Positions 28,273-36,637 of a stretch of DNA of 64,000 nucleotides are shown in pieces; position 1 is the first letter of the stretch, and each line of letters opens with the position of its first letter. Origin of the DNA: Chersky-840 sp963848335 (GTDB lineage: Bacteria; Actinomycetota; Acidimicrobiia; Acidimicrobiales; UBA8190); assembly GCA_963848335.1 (NCBI GenBank), contig CAWKDD010000003.1:1189942-1253941 (forward strand). The letters are read 5' to 3'. The translations under genes and the position numbers were made by a program. Below the pieces are notes generated by a model. That model was not told the DNA's origin. It did no database searches and saw only the letters and a program-made list of their open reading frames with translations.

Positions 28273-28752
28273 TCACAGAGACGTTCGCGGCTCGGGGCCA
28301 CCCCTCGACCCCGGACCCGATGGCGAGGACGACGATGCCTCGACTCGAGCCAGGTACCGGTCGAACGCCTCGACCTTCTCGGTGTCCTCGAAGTCCTCGT
28401 GGTACACGATCCTTCCCCACACCATCCGGCCGAAGAGGACCGCCCGGTTCTCGTAGACGGTGGCGCCGGCTCCGTCGACCGCCCGGTCCGAGAACACCAC
28501 GCACACCTTGGTCCGCCACGGCGGGCCGTTGACGAGGATGTCGTGGGCCTCTCCGACGATCCCGACCTCGACAAAGCGACGGAGGAAGGCCTCGATGGCG
28601 GGCTTTCCCCGATGCTCCCCGCTCCACGAGCTGTCCCCGGGGAACACGAGCACGGCGTCGTCGGCGTACCCGGCCAGCAGCGGGCCGAGATCGCCCCGAC
28701 TCAGAGCATCGACACTGCGGCGAATCATCCGGCGAACCGCCCATTTGTACAC
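28273..28752 (-). CDS. SnoaL/NTF2-like protein
   Basis: A 159-residue NTF2-fold protein. The pattern MIRRSVDALSRGDLGPLLAG followed by YADDAVLVFPGDSSWSGEHR and GKPAIEAFLRRFVEVG is characteristic of SnoaL-like ketosteroid isomerase relatives; the C-terminal strands (GATVYENRAVLFGRMVWGRI, VYHEDFEDTEKVEAFDRYL) complete the cone-shaped fold. Function may be enzymatic or ligand binding. It is divergent from a TetR gene with a palindromic operator-like site between them, so it is probably that regulator's target. Confidence 0.8.
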   Translation of the reverse strand: MYKWAVRRMIRRSVDALSRGDLGPLLAGYADDAVLVFPGDSSWSGEHRGKPAIEAFLRRFVEVGIVGEAHDILVNGPPWRTKVCVVFSDRAVDGAGATVYENRAVLFGRMVWGRIVYHEDFEDTEKVEAFDRYLARVEASSSSPSGPGSRGGPEPRTSL

Positions 28753-28798
28753 CGCTCGCCCCTTCCGATCTGGTGAGAACCCTTTTCACCTGCTCTTC

Positions 28799-28814
28799 TG
28801 GATAGATCAATCCA
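28799..28814. promoter_or_regulatory. 16-bp near-perfect palindrome, likely TetR operator
   Basis: TGGATAGATCAATCCA is symmetrical at 14 of 16 positions around a central GATC. A second small palindrome TTTGCAAA (28815-28822) follows directly. Both lie in the 138-bp gap between the divergent SnoaL-like and TetR genes, where an autoregulatory TetR operator is expected. The link to the TetR protein is inferred from position and symmetry. Confidence 0.6.
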
Positions 28815-28890
28815 TTTGCAAACTAGCTACACTGGCGCCCGGGCCGCAAGCGCGTCACCCCGACGCCGCCGATGGCCTGGGAGGAGCCCG

Positions 28891-29499
28891 ATGACCGGTA
28901 CTCGTGAACGGCTCGTCCTCGCCAGCGCAGCGCTGCTCCAGCGCCAGGGCCTGACGGCGACAGGGATCAAGCAGATCCTGGCCGAGGCGCATGCTCCGTT
29001 CTCGTCGCTCTACCACCACTTCCCGGGGGGCAAGGACGAACTGGCCGAGGCGGCGATCCGTGCATCGGGTGCCCACTACCAGGGCCTGGTCGAGACGATC
29101 TGGGACGAGGCCCCGGACGTGACGAGCAGCGTCGCCGCCGTCTTCGACGGTGCGGCGAGGACCCTGGAGGAAACCGACTTCGCCGTGGCCTGCCCCATCG
29201 CCACGGTCGCACTCGAGGTGGCGAGCACGAACGAGTCGTTGCGGTCCGCCACTGCCGAGGTCTTCACCTCCTGGATCGCGGCCTGCACGGCCCGCCTCGA
29301 AGCTGAGAACATCTGTGCCGAAGATGCCACGGTCCTCGCCCTCACCCTCATCTCGTTGCTCGAAGGGGCATTTATGCTCAGCCAAGCCATGAAGAGCACC
29401 GAGCCCATGCGTGCCGCCGGGGCCAGCGCCAGCTCCGCGCTCCGCAGTGTGCTCGAAGCGCCCCACGACGGCGCCGCCCGCCTGTCGCCCGAGCCGTGA
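28891..29499 (+). CDS. TetR-family regulator (LmrA/YxaF-like)
   Basis: A 202-residue repressor. The N-terminal HTH reads RERLVLASAALLQRQGLTAT, GIKQILAEAHAPFSSLYHHF and the signature PGGKDELAEAAIRASGAHYQ, which is the LmrA/YxaF type of TetR. The C-terminal ligand domain includes CPIATVALEVASTNESLR. GGAGG lies a few bases before ATG 28891. It is divergent from the SnoaL-like gene with a palindrome between, and its stop is only 7 bp from the next gene, so it may be cotranscribed with the cNMP-reductase gene. Confidence 0.88.
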   Translation: MTGTRERLVLASAALLQRQGLTATGIKQILAEAHAPFSSLYHHFPGGKDELAEAAIRASGAHYQGLVETIWDEAPDVTSSVAAVFDGAARTLEETDFAVACPIATVALEVASTNESLRSATAEVFTSWIAACTARLEAENICAEDATVLALTLISLLEGAFMLSQAMKSTEPMRAAGASASSALRSVLEAPHDGAARLSPEP

Positions 29500-29506
29500 G
29501 GATCCC

Positions 29507-31180
29507 GTGACCGACGCCTCGGCGACCCCTTCTCCGGGCGACGCCCTTGTGGCGCCGGCTCTGGACGACGGCGCACTCTCCGAGTTGGCGGAATTCGGCG
29601 AGGAGCATCCTGTCCGTGCCGGGGACGTCCTGTACCGGGCGGGAGACGAGTCCTACGACTTCTTCGTGGTCCTCGGCGGAGCGGTCGAGATCGTCCGCCC
29701 GGACCTCGACGGCGAGGCCGTGATCGCCGCCTTCGACAGAGCCGGCACGTTCGTGGGCGAGCTGAACCTCCTGACCGGCCAACGCCCGTACCTGACGGCA
29801 CGGGTCACCGAGGACGGGCGCGTCCTGCACGTCCGGCGGGACGACTTCCGGCGCCTCATGAGCGCCAAGCCCGACATCGCCGACCTGATCTTCAACGCCT
29901 TCAGCGCCCGGCGCGAGTCGCTGCGTCAGGGAGACGGGGCGCGTGCCATCCGCATCGTCGGGTCCCGCTACTCCCCCGAAGCCCTGGCTCTGCGGGCCTT
30001 CGCCACCCGTTCGCATCTTCCCCATGAATGGATCGACCTCGAAGACGTGCCCGATCCCGAGGTCCTCCTGGCCGGCATGGGGCTCCGCCCCCCCGACATG
30101 CCGGCGGTCATCACGTCGACGGCGACGCTGCGCCGCACGTCCCCGGGGGAATTCGCGCAATTCCTCGGCCTCACCTTCCAACCCGTCCCGGGGATGTTGT
30201 TCGATCTCGTCGTGATCGGCACCGGCCCCGCCGGACTGGCCTCTTCGGTCTACGGCGCGTCGGAGGGCCTCAACACGCTGTGTCTCGACGCCGTGGCCAT
30301 CGGAGGGCAAGCCGGGGCCAGCTCGCGGATCGAGAACTACGCGGGGTTCCCGAACGGGATCTCCGGAGAGGACCTGGCGTCGCGCACCGCCATGCAGGCC
30401 CAGCGGCTCGGGGCGCGGCTCAACGCCCCGTGCGAGGCGACGGGGCTTCGTCCCGAGCACGGGTTCCACGTCATCATGCTGGCCGACGGGAGTGAGATCC
30501 CGTGCCGAGCCGTGATCGTCGCCTCCGGCGCCCGCTACCGCCGGCTCGCCGTGGACGATCTCGAGCGCTTCGAAGGTGCCGGTGTGTACTACGCCGCCAC
30601 CGACCTCGAAGCAAGGATCTGCACGGGCGGCGAGGTGATCGTGGTCGGCGGCGGGAATTCCGCAGGACAGGCGGCCATCTACCTGAGCCAGCAAGGGTGT
30701 CGCGTCCTGATCGCCATCCGGAGAGACGATCTCGCTCAGACCATGTCCCAGTACCTCATCGAGCGAATCGTCAGCAACCCGCGTATCGAGGTCCTGGCCA
30801 ATACCGAGGTGCGCGCCGTCGACGGCCGAGGCCATCTCGAGCAGGTGACGCTCGAGCACGCTCCGACACACACCTCCAGGACCATCTCCTGCAGAGGGCT
30901 GTTCTGCTTCATCGGAGCCGAACCCGCAACGTCGTGGCTCGACGGCTGCGTGGCGCTCGACTCCCGTGGGTTCATCCTGACCGACCGCGACCTCGACGAG
31001 GGTGACGACGGCCCCCTGCAGTTCGCGGGACGCGATCCACTGCCCTTTGAGACCTCGGCCATGGGCGTGTTCGCGGCGGGCGACGTGCGCCACGGATCGC
31101 TCAAGCGTGTGGCGTCAGCCGTGGGCGAGGGTTCGAGCGCGGTCCGGTCCGTACACGAGCACCTGGCCACCAGCGCCTGA
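29507..31180 (+). CDS. cyclic-nucleotide-binding domain fused to a thioredoxin-reductase-like flavoprotein without CxxC
   Basis: A 557-residue protein in three parts. Residues ~20-140 are a cNMP/CRP-type beta-roll (AGDVLYRAGDESYDFFVVLG, GTFVGELNLLTGQRPYLTAR). Residues ~145-225 resemble a thioredoxin-like spacer. The remainder is a two-Rossmann flavin reductase: FAD site FDLVVIGTGPAGLASSVYGA, NADPH site EVIVVGGGNSAGQAAIYLSQ and the FAD end motif GVFAAGDVRHG. Where thioredoxin reductase has CAxC the sequence reads YYAATDLEARICTGG, so dithiol chemistry is lost; it may act like a ferredoxin-NADP reductase-type enzyme. GTG 29507 has GAGG just upstream. Confidence 0.87.
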   Translation: MTDASATPSPGDALVAPALDDGALSELAEFGEEHPVRAGDVLYRAGDESYDFFVVLGGAVEIVRPDLDGEAVIAAFDRAGTFVGELNLLTGQRPYLTARVTEDGRVLHVRRDDFRRLMSAKPDIADLIFNAFSARRESLRQGDGARAIRIVGSRYSPEALALRAFATRSHLPHEWIDLEDVPDPEVLLAGMGLRPPDMPAVITSTATLRRTSPGEFAQFLGLTFQPVPGMLFDLVVIGTGPAGLASSVYGASEGLNTLCLDAVAIGGQAGASSRIENYAGFPNGISGEDLASRTAMQAQRLGARLNAPCEATGLRPEHGFHVIMLADGSEIPCRAVIVASGARYRRLAVDDLERFEGAGVYYAATDLEARICTGGEVIVVGGGNSAGQAAIYLSQQGCRVLIAIRRDDLAQTMSQYLIERIVSNPRIEVLANTEVRAVDGRGHLEQVTLEHAPTHTSRTISCRGLFCFIGAEPATSWLDGCVALDSRGFILTDRDLDEGDDGPLQFAGRDPLPFETSAMGVFAAGDVRHGSLKRVASAVGEGSSAVRSVHEHLATSA

Positions 31181-31246
31181 TCATCGGATCTGCCCACGGG
31201 GCGCCCCCGACGGTGCGCTTCGAGCCGCACAGGTACCCTGTCGCGG

Positions 31247-32149
31247 GTGAGCGGAGTCGTGACCTCCGAGCAGCGGCGTTCCTGGGTCGAAGACGGCTGG
31301 TGCGTGCTCGAGCAGGCCGTTCCCGATGTCGAGCTGATCGCCGCGCAGAACGCCATCGGGCGGCTGTTCCCGAGCGCCGAGCAGATGGCGGCCCAACGTG
31401 ACGGCGAGGAGCTCGAACGATGGCGCACCTGGGACGCCTCCTGGCCCGAATTCCCCTTCCGGAGCCGCTCGCTGAACAGCCTGGTGTTGAGCGACCTGAT
31501 GATCGACCTAGCCCAGGAGCTGTTGGGCAGCGACGACGTTCGTCTCTACCTGGCCATCGCGTCAGCCAAGTACGCCGGGCAGCCCTCGGAGTACAACCAG
31601 CTGCTCCACACCGACTTCCCGAACCACACCCTCACCGTGCCCAGAGCGGAACCGGGGTACCACCAGATGGAGACGTTCATCTACCTCAACGACGTGGGAC
31701 CCCACAACGGCGCCACTCGTTTCGTCTCGCGGACGCGCACCCGCCACGTCCCCGTGGAGGAGCACACCTTGAATTTCGAGGACTACGCCGACCTCTACCA
31801 CGACCCCGGCGACGCCTCGGCTCCCGCCGGTTCGATCATCGTCTACCGCCCCGACGTGTACCACCGATCGGTGGACTTCGCCGATCCGGCCCAGGCACGC
31901 TTCATGCTCCATGTCTCGTACAAGCCCGCCCTCATGGAATGGGGCGGCTACCAGGCATGGCCCTTCAAGGGATTCTCGATGGAGTGGCACAACTTCGTGG
32001 AAAAAGCCACGGCGCGCCAGCTCACCGCCCTCGGATTCCCGGCGCCGGGCCATCCCTACTGGACCGAGCAGACACTCGCCGGAGTGGCCAGCCGCTATCC
32101 CGGACTGGATCTCTCTCCTTGGAAGGCGGCCCGCTCCGACACGCGCTGA
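31247..32149 (+). CDS. phytanoyl-CoA dioxygenase (PhyH) family protein
   Basis: A 300-residue Fe(II)/2-oxoglutarate oxygenase. The HxD metal pair is in NQLLHTDFPNHTL, the distal His in IVYRPDVYHRSVDF, and the Arg that binds 2-oxoglutarate is probably in QARFMLHVSYKPA. Members hydroxylate small hydrophobic or natural-product substrates; the substrate here is unknown. The GTG at 31247 follows a reasonable purine-rich leader. It stands 66 bp after the flavoprotein gene and may be part of the same transcript. Confidence 0.85.
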   Translation: MSGVVTSEQRRSWVEDGWCVLEQAVPDVELIAAQNAIGRLFPSAEQMAAQRDGEELERWRTWDASWPEFPFRSRSLNSLVLSDLMIDLAQELLGSDDVRLYLAIASAKYAGQPSEYNQLLHTDFPNHTLTVPRAEPGYHQMETFIYLNDVGPHNGATRFVSRTRTRHVPVEEHTLNFEDYADLYHDPGDASAPAGSIIVYRPDVYHRSVDFADPAQARFMLHVSYKPALMEWGGYQAWPFKGFSMEWHNFVEKATARQLTALGFPAPGHPYWTEQTLAGVASRYPGLDLSPWKAARSDTR

Positions 32150-32198
32150 TACCGGCGCCCACGGCCGGAGAAGCGCTATGTCATGCCCCGGGTCGTCG

Positions 32199-32405
32199 CT
32201 ACCCGGCCGGCTCGGAATCCCGGCGAGAGCGTCCCGGAACCGACTCGAGCGCGCTCAGCGTGCCCTGAAGGCGACGGACCACCGCGGCGTCCTGCGGTGT
32301 CACGTCCATGAGCTCACCGGACTCGATGGCCTCGATGAACCGTTTGAGCACCCCCGCGGCGGGGTCGACGCATTTGCGGGACGGAGGTCGGCGGGTGGAC
32401 GCCAT
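32199..32405 (-). CDS. small hypothetical protein, 68 aa
   Basis: From ATG 32405. The protein begins with a basic lead (TRRPPSRKCVDPAAG) and then a predicted helical pair, VLKRFIEAIESGELMDVTPQ and DAAVVRRLQGTLSALESV, ending in a basic tail. It could be a small DNA-associated or adaptor protein; family unknown. Directly upstream lies a set of phased GTGGAT repeats (32441-32480) that may control it. Confidence 0.5.
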   Translation of the reverse strand: MASTRRPPSRKCVDPAAGVLKRFIEAIESGELMDVTPQDAAVVRRLQGTLSALESVPGRSRRDSEPAG

Positions 32406-32440
32406 GACTCTCCATTTTCGACCGGCGCCGCCCAGAGTGG

Positions 32441-32480
32441 GTGGATGCGACGTGGATGCGACGTGGATGCCGCGGTGGAT
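32441..32480. repeat. four GTGGAT repeats at helical spacing (iteron-like operator)
   Basis: GTGGAT occurs at 32441, 32452, 32463 and 32475, i.e. spaced 11, 11 and 12 bp, with GTGGATGCGAC repeated in full in the first copies. All copies therefore face one side of the helix. The array sits between the esterase stop and the start of the 68-aa gene, about 36 bp upstream of the latter. An operator or iteron is the natural reading; the binding protein is unknown. Confidence 0.55.
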
Positions 32481-32500
32481 ACGACCGCCCCGGGGGCGCA

Positions 32501-33481
32501 TCAACTCCGGAATCGATCAAAGAACGACAAGGTCTGGGCAGAGGCGCTCACCTGCTGCGTGGTGAGCCCGACTCCCCGCTCCGGGTCGGCACCGGGCCAC
32601 GTATGGCCTCCTCCCACGACGATGTAGAGGACGACTGCGGTCCCCCGCGCACACCCGGACCACTGCTGTCGGATGACCTGGGATCCCACTCGCAGGCGGC
32701 GCGGGACTCCCCGACAACGGTCGAGTCGTGCCCAGTCGCTCATGTTGCGCTGCGTCCCACGCACCTTGACCCCGGGAAACGACAGACCCACCGCAGCGTT
32801 GTGGTACGGGATGAGCGGGTCGTGGGTGCCGTGGAAGGCCAGGATCGACATGGGCCGGGTGCATCCCAGCTGGAACTCGACCGCAACCGTGGCTATGGCG
32901 GAGATCCGGTCCTGGCGGGCGCAGGCATAGATGATCGTGAACGCCGCTCCGGCCGAGAACCCGGCGGCGAAGACGGAGCTCTTGTCGATGCAATACGTCG
33001 ACTCGAGCGAAGCAACCATGGCGTCGACGAAGGCGGCGTCCGAGCCGCGGGCCTCGAACTGCCACTCCGACTCGGCGCCTTGCGTCCGCGGAACGGCGAC
33101 GAGGTAACCGTCGGCCGCGCCCCGGGACGCCAAGCCCGTCAAGGAGGAGAACTGCGACGGATCGGATCCCGACCCGTAGAACAGCAACAGCAGCGGGCTC
33201 GGACGATGGGACCGGTAGGTGCGGGGTAGGGACAGTTCGTACGACCCTGTGACCCTGCCGTTGTCGAGGGTCTCGTCCCGTTCCCGCCCTGTCGGAGACG
33301 CGCCAAGGGGCGCGGGTGTCGTACACCCCGAGGAAGGCTCGGCGTTGTGACCGGCGTTCGTCGTGGCGGGGGGCGCCGCGCACGCCGCGGCCCCGATCGC
33401 GAACGACCCGAGAACGACGGGACCCAGGACCACGGTTATCACGCGCCGTCTCGACATGCGCCTCGAGGACCGGCTCTTCAC
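32501..33481 (-). CDS. secreted lipoprotein esterase, PHB-depolymerase/LpqC-like
   Basis: A 326-residue alpha/beta hydrolase with an N-terminal Arg-rich stretch, a hydrophobic core and a lipobox ending IGAAACAAP, so it is exported and probably lipidated. The catalytic triad is visible: nucleophile Ser in SSVFAAGFSAGAAFTII, Asp in LAFHGTHDPLIPYH, His in VVGGGHTWPGADPE. LLLLFYGSGSDPSQFSSL supplies the oxyanion region. Such proteins cleave polyhydroxybutyrate-like or feruloyl esters; substrate is inferred. The start at GTG 33481 is used; ATG 33457 is an alternative. Confidence 0.85.
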   Translation of the reverse strand: MKSRSSRRMSRRRVITVVLGPVVLGSFAIGAAACAAPPATTNAGHNAEPSSGCTTPAPLGASPTGRERDETLDNGRVTGSYELSLPRTYRSHRPSPLLLLFYGSGSDPSQFSSLTGLASRGAADGYLVAVPRTQGAESEWQFEARGSDAAFVDAMVASLESTYCIDKSSVFAAGFSAGAAFTIIYACARQDRISAIATVAVEFQLGCTRPMSILAFHGTHDPLIPYHNAAVGLSFPGVKVRGTQRNMSDWARLDRCRGVPRRLRVGSQVIRQQWSGCARGTAVVLYIVVGGGHTWPGADPERGVGLTTQQVSASAQTLSFFDRFRS

Positions 33482-33691
33482 GCGTCGATGCTACAAACCG
33501 CCGAAGCCCGGCTCGGGACCGGTGTCGTGGACATGGTGCGGGCCCTCGGTGAGAAGACAATTGCCCAGGTACGTCCCAAAGCAGGATGACCGGGCTCGAA
33601 CGATCAGGGTTTATGTCGTCGACGCTCCGGGTATCACATCGCTCGAACCTCGACGCATCCCGAATCGGGTGCGACCACAGGGAGGGCAGTG

Positions 33692-33946
33692 ATGATCGGT
33701 GGCGTAGTCGTGAGCATTCTTGTATTCGCGGTCGGAGCGATCCTGGACTTCGCGGTGACCGCCAACACGGCGCAGCACGGATTCAACATCCGCACCGTGG
33801 GCGTGATCCTCATGATCGTCGGTGCCGTGGCATTGGTCGTCTCGCTGGTTTCGGGAGTGTTCACCGAAGGTGGATGGCGCCGCCATCGCACCATCATCGA
33901 CGACGGCCGGGGTCACGTGGCGCGCCGGGAGGACACCTACCTGTAG
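33692..33946 (+). CDS. DUF6458-like small membrane protein
   Basis: An 84-residue protein with two membrane spans: IGGVVVSILVFAVGAILDFA and VGVILMIVGAVALVVSLVSG, joined by TANTAQHGFNIRT. The pattern 'AVGAILDFAV...VGVILMIVG' is that of the actinobacterial DUF6458 family. The C-terminal tail is basic and polar (RRHRTIIDDGRGHVARRED) and probably cytoplasmic. ATG 33692 has GGAGG six bases upstream; the GTG one codon earlier is less likely. Function unknown. Confidence 0.8.
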   Translation: MIGGVVVSILVFAVGAILDFAVTANTAQHGFNIRTVGVILMIVGAVALVVSLVSGVFTEGGWRRHRTIIDDGRGHVARREDTYL

Positions 33947-34182
33947 GAGAACACTCCTCCTAGGGTGCAGGTAGGAGCCCTGGTGGGTGGCCCGTCGTTC
34001 GCCTGCCCCCGACCGGCAGAAGGTGGAGGAGGATCCACCCTCTGTTCCACCCGGACTGATGACAATCGATTACCTCGTCAAGGCCCTGCTGGCCTGGGTC
34101 GCCAGTGACGACCCGCATAGAATCCCGACCTCGGGCAACAACCTTCGCAGACGGCGCCCGTGTGCGAGACCATGATTGAGGC

Positions 34183-34638
34183 ATGAACTTGCGCCAAGTT
34201 CGACCGAGTGACCCAGAGGCCAGACCTCTCCTGAGAGGACTAACCGAAGAGTACGACTCACGTTATGGGCACCAAAGCGAAATGACGTCGGTCGAAGCTC
34301 AAGAGTTTGAGCCACCCGATGGTGTCTTTCTCGTGATCCTTGAGCACGGCGTTACTGTGGCGGGCGGAGCCATACGGCGTTTGTCAGTCGACACATGTGA
34401 GGTCAAACGGATGTGGACAGCGCCCGAGCATCGCCGCAAGGGTCTGGCATCGAAAGTCCTCGACGCGTTGGAGGAGTTGGCAAGAGATCGGGGCTATTCC
34501 CGCCTTCGACTTGAAACGGGCCCGGCGCAGCCCGAAGCGCGGGCACTATATGAACGCCGTGGATACCGCAACATTCAGGCCTACGGCAAGTACGAGCAGG
34601 CGACAGCCTTCGAGCTTCCGCTCAATGTGACCACATGA
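34183..34638 (+). CDS. GNAT-family N-acetyltransferase
   Basis: A 151-residue single GNAT domain. The acetyl-CoA motif A is clear as CEVKRMWTAPEHRRKGLASK followed by VLDALEELARDRGYSRLRLE; motif B follows in ARALYERRGYRNIQAYGKY. Strand GVTVAGGAIRRLSVD precedes it. The substrate is not predictable. Codon use is less GC-biased than in genes to the left, so the compositional change toward the accessory region seems to begin about here. Confidence 0.85.
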   Translation: MNLRQVRPSDPEARPLLRGLTEEYDSRYGHQSEMTSVEAQEFEPPDGVFLVILEHGVTVAGGAIRRLSVDTCEVKRMWTAPEHRRKGLASKVLDALEELARDRGYSRLRLETGPAQPEARALYERRGYRNIQAYGKYEQATAFELPLNVTT

Positions 34639-34675
34639 AGTCCAGGCTGTAACGGTCGGGATAGCCTTAGGCGCA

Positions 34676-34945
34676 ATGTCTGACGCCGTTGAAGCTCTGG
34701 TTCTCGACCTCCTCGAGTGGATAGGCCCCGACTCCCGCCCATACGCCGAGGTACTCGACGCCTGGCGGACAGCGTGTCCGCGTCTGACCGTATGGGAGGA
34801 TGCCAATGACCTTGGCTATGTGGTCAGCCGTCATGAGGTTGGACGCGGCCGGGTCGTATCAGTTTCCGTCACGGGTTGGGAGTATCTGCGAACACACCGT
34901 CATGCCGACCAGTTGTTCGAACACAGACCTGCGGGTCGCAGCTAA
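34676..34945 (+). CDS. hypothetical protein, 89 aa
   Basis: Starts at ATG 34676, 37 bp after the GNAT gene. The text DLLEWIGPDSRPYAEVLDAW and RTACPRLTVWEDANDLGYVV resembles small winged-helix-like proteins found in many bacteria (a helix, then a 'PRLxVWEDA' turn and two strands). No function known. It could be cotranscribed with the acetyltransferase. It is the last intact gene before the left att-like repeat. Confidence 0.6.
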   Translation: MSDAVEALVLDLLEWIGPDSRPYAEVLDAWRTACPRLTVWEDANDLGYVVSRHEVGRGRVVSVSVTGWEYLRTHRHADQLFEHRPAGRS

Positions 34946-34996
34946 CCAAGGTAACCGGGGCAGTCCTCTTGATCGGCCGTCCCTACGGCCATCTGG

Positions 34997-35045
34997 AAGA
35001 CCAGGTCAATATGCCGAAATGGCCTAGATGTCGTAGTAGAGCATG
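34997..35045 (+). repeat. left att-like direct repeat
   Basis: This 49-bp stretch recurs in direct orientation at 58926-58973. AAGACCAGGTCAA and CCGAAA match, and the 25 bases from 35021 to 35045 (GGCCTAGATGTCGTAGTAGA then GCATG) are identical. The right copy lies 56 bp after a tyrosine-integrase remnant, so the pair is best read as attL/attR of an integrated element of ~24 kb. Confidence 0.7.
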
Positions 35046-35107
35046 AAGTACAGAGGCCACACCCGTGACCTGCCCGTACCCGAGAACTGACGCTCCGGGG
35101 GACCTGG

Positions 35108-36013
35108 TTATTTCACTGCGTGACAGTTCTCGTCGGGTTTCTCGGCGGCACAAGCCGCCTCGAACTCTGCAGGCGGAACGTAGCCGAGATACTCGTGGAG
35201 GCGCTCGGTGTTGAACCAGTGCACCAGTGAGTGTGGCAAGTTCCACGTCCTCGACGGTCTCCACGGGCCCTGTCCCGGTCCGCGGATGAGCTCACTCTTA
35301 TAGGCGGCGTTGACCGACTCTGCGAGCGCGATGTCGAAGGCATCGCCACAGTTCCGATAGACGGCGATGGCTCCGAGATCGCTCAGATCGCTCGCCATAG
35401 CGAATTGAGGTGAATTGCGACCCGGCGTCGGAATGGCTGATCAGGCCCTCGAGGGTGGTGTTGCGTCGCCAGCGCGCCATCTCGAGTGCGTCGAGGACGA
35501 GGTCGGTCTCGCATGTGCGACGCCACCCGCCAGCCGACGATCATCCGGGAGAAGGCGTCGCTGATGAAGCAGACGTAGGCGAAGCCGGACCAGGTGGCCA
35601 CATAGGTGAGATCGGTGACCCAGAGGCGGTTTGGAGCCTCGGCCCCGAAGGCGCGCTCGACGAGATCGGGGTGTCTCGTCGCACCGGGATCTGGCTTCGT
35701 CGTCTTGCGCTTCTTGCCCCGGCGCAGGCCCTCGATCCCGGCGACTGTCCATGAGGCGGGCCACCTGGTCACGACCGAGGTCGTACCCGGCCCGCTGAGC
35801 AGCCCGCCAGAGCTTGCGGACTCCGTAGACTCTGAAGTTGACGCTCCAGATGCCCACGCAACGGCCGGCACCAAGAGGGCGTCACGCAGCGGCTCGGGCC
35901 GAGGGCGCTCGGGCCTTGGCGGCGTAGTAGGTGCTCGGGGCCACCTGCAGGTCCTTGCAGATGGGCTCGACCCCGAGCTCCTCTTGGTTCTCGTCGATGA
36001 AGCCGACGATCAC
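35108..36013 (-). pseudogene. IS3-family transposase OrfB (DDE), several frameshifts
   Basis: Pieces of an IS3 OrfB are readable in different frames: IDENQEELGVEPICKDLQVA, FRVYGVRKLWRAAQRAGYDL, NRLWVTDLTYVATWSGFAYV with FISDAFSRMIVGWRVASHM (first Asp), LISHSDAGSQFTSIRYGER (second Asp), and ESVNAAYKSELIRGPG with the C-terminal LVHWFNTERLHEYLGYVPPA. At least three frame changes separate them, plus an internal stop after AKARAPSARAAA. A programmed -1 shift normally joins OrfA and OrfB of IS3 elements but cannot explain these. The transposase is dead. Start around GTG 36013 overlaps the OrfA stop. Confidence 0.8.
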
Positions 36014-36337
36014 CTCTGTGGGCGGTCGAGCTCCGCCTGGGCGAAATATGCCGAGGCCCGACGCAGGATCTCGTTCGCTCGCTTGAGCTCCCGGTTCTCG
36101 CGCTCGAGCTCCTTCATCTTGGCCCGCTCGTCGGCGCTGAGTCCCGGGCGCTCGCCGGCGTCGGTCTGGTGGCGATTCACCCAGTTGCGGATCGACTCGG
36201 GAAGCACCCCGAGTGTCTCGGGGACCTCGTTCAGGCCCCCGTCGTTTGGTTCCGTCCGGCGCCTACTCGAGCACCATGGCGACGGCCCGATCCCTGAGCT
36301 CTCTTGGATACGGCTTGTTGTTCGGCACAGGCTCCAT
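36010..36337 (-). pseudogene. IS3-family transposase OrfA (HTH), frameshifted
   Basis: From ATG 36337 the N-terminus reads MEPVPNNKPYPRELRDRAVA then a stop after VLE. After a frame change it continues NEVPETLGVLPESIRNWVNR and the leucine-zipper-like tail KELERENRELKRANEILRRA, SAYFAQAELDRPQR. This is the helix-turn-helix OrfA of IS3 elements with a single small indel near 36262. Confidence 0.75.
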
Positions 36338-36414
36338 CCTCTCTCTGAAAGATGGAGCCTCCACAATTCCCAGGACGGTTCACTTCCGCCTCCTAAGGGC
36401 GTAGGGTCGAACCC

Positions 36415-36564
36415 ATGCCTGAAGACGAATCCGACCACATCGAGGAGCGTCGGCAGCAGTTGGCCGATGCCGAGCGGGAAGCCAGGGAACGCCTCACCGC
36501 AGCCAGGGCCGCGCTGAAGGCCTTCAACGAAGAGCACCCTCCGGAGTCGGTCGTGAGCCACTGA
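36415..36564 (+). CDS. 49-aa charged coiled-coil micro-protein
   Basis: ATG 36415 opens a 49-codon frame beginning just outside the IS3 right end. The protein is almost wholly helical and charged: HIEERRQQLADAEREARERL followed by TAARAALKAFNEEH. GGG lies ~9 bases upstream. No family known; it may be a short coiled-coil adaptor. Its composition is coding-like, but the short length keeps confidence moderate. Confidence 0.45.
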   Translation: MPEDESDHIEERRQQLADAEREARERLTAARAALKAFNEEHPPESVVSH

Positions 36565-36637
36565 ACCCGATTCGCCACTCCAAGACCGAGAGTCCAAGGA
36601 CTCTGGCGGACGGAGGGCATCGGCGTACCGTTTACCT

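Larger units (their letters stand above)
35088..36382 (-). mobile_element. IS3-family insertion sequence, degenerate
   Basis: An IS3-like element of ~1.3 kb. The right end (reverse strand from 36382) reads TGAACCGTCCTGGGAATTGT and the left end (from 35088) TGACGCTCCGGGGGACCTGG, an imperfect inverted repeat of IS3 type. No clear target-site duplication flanks it. Both transposase genes inside are broken. It lies 42 bp inside the left att-like repeat. Confidence 0.75.

Noticed and set aside
35108..36337. Programmed frameshifting as explanation for the split IS3 transposase
   Set aside because: IS3 elements use one -1 shift between OrfA and OrfB; here there are several breaks within each ORF plus a stop.
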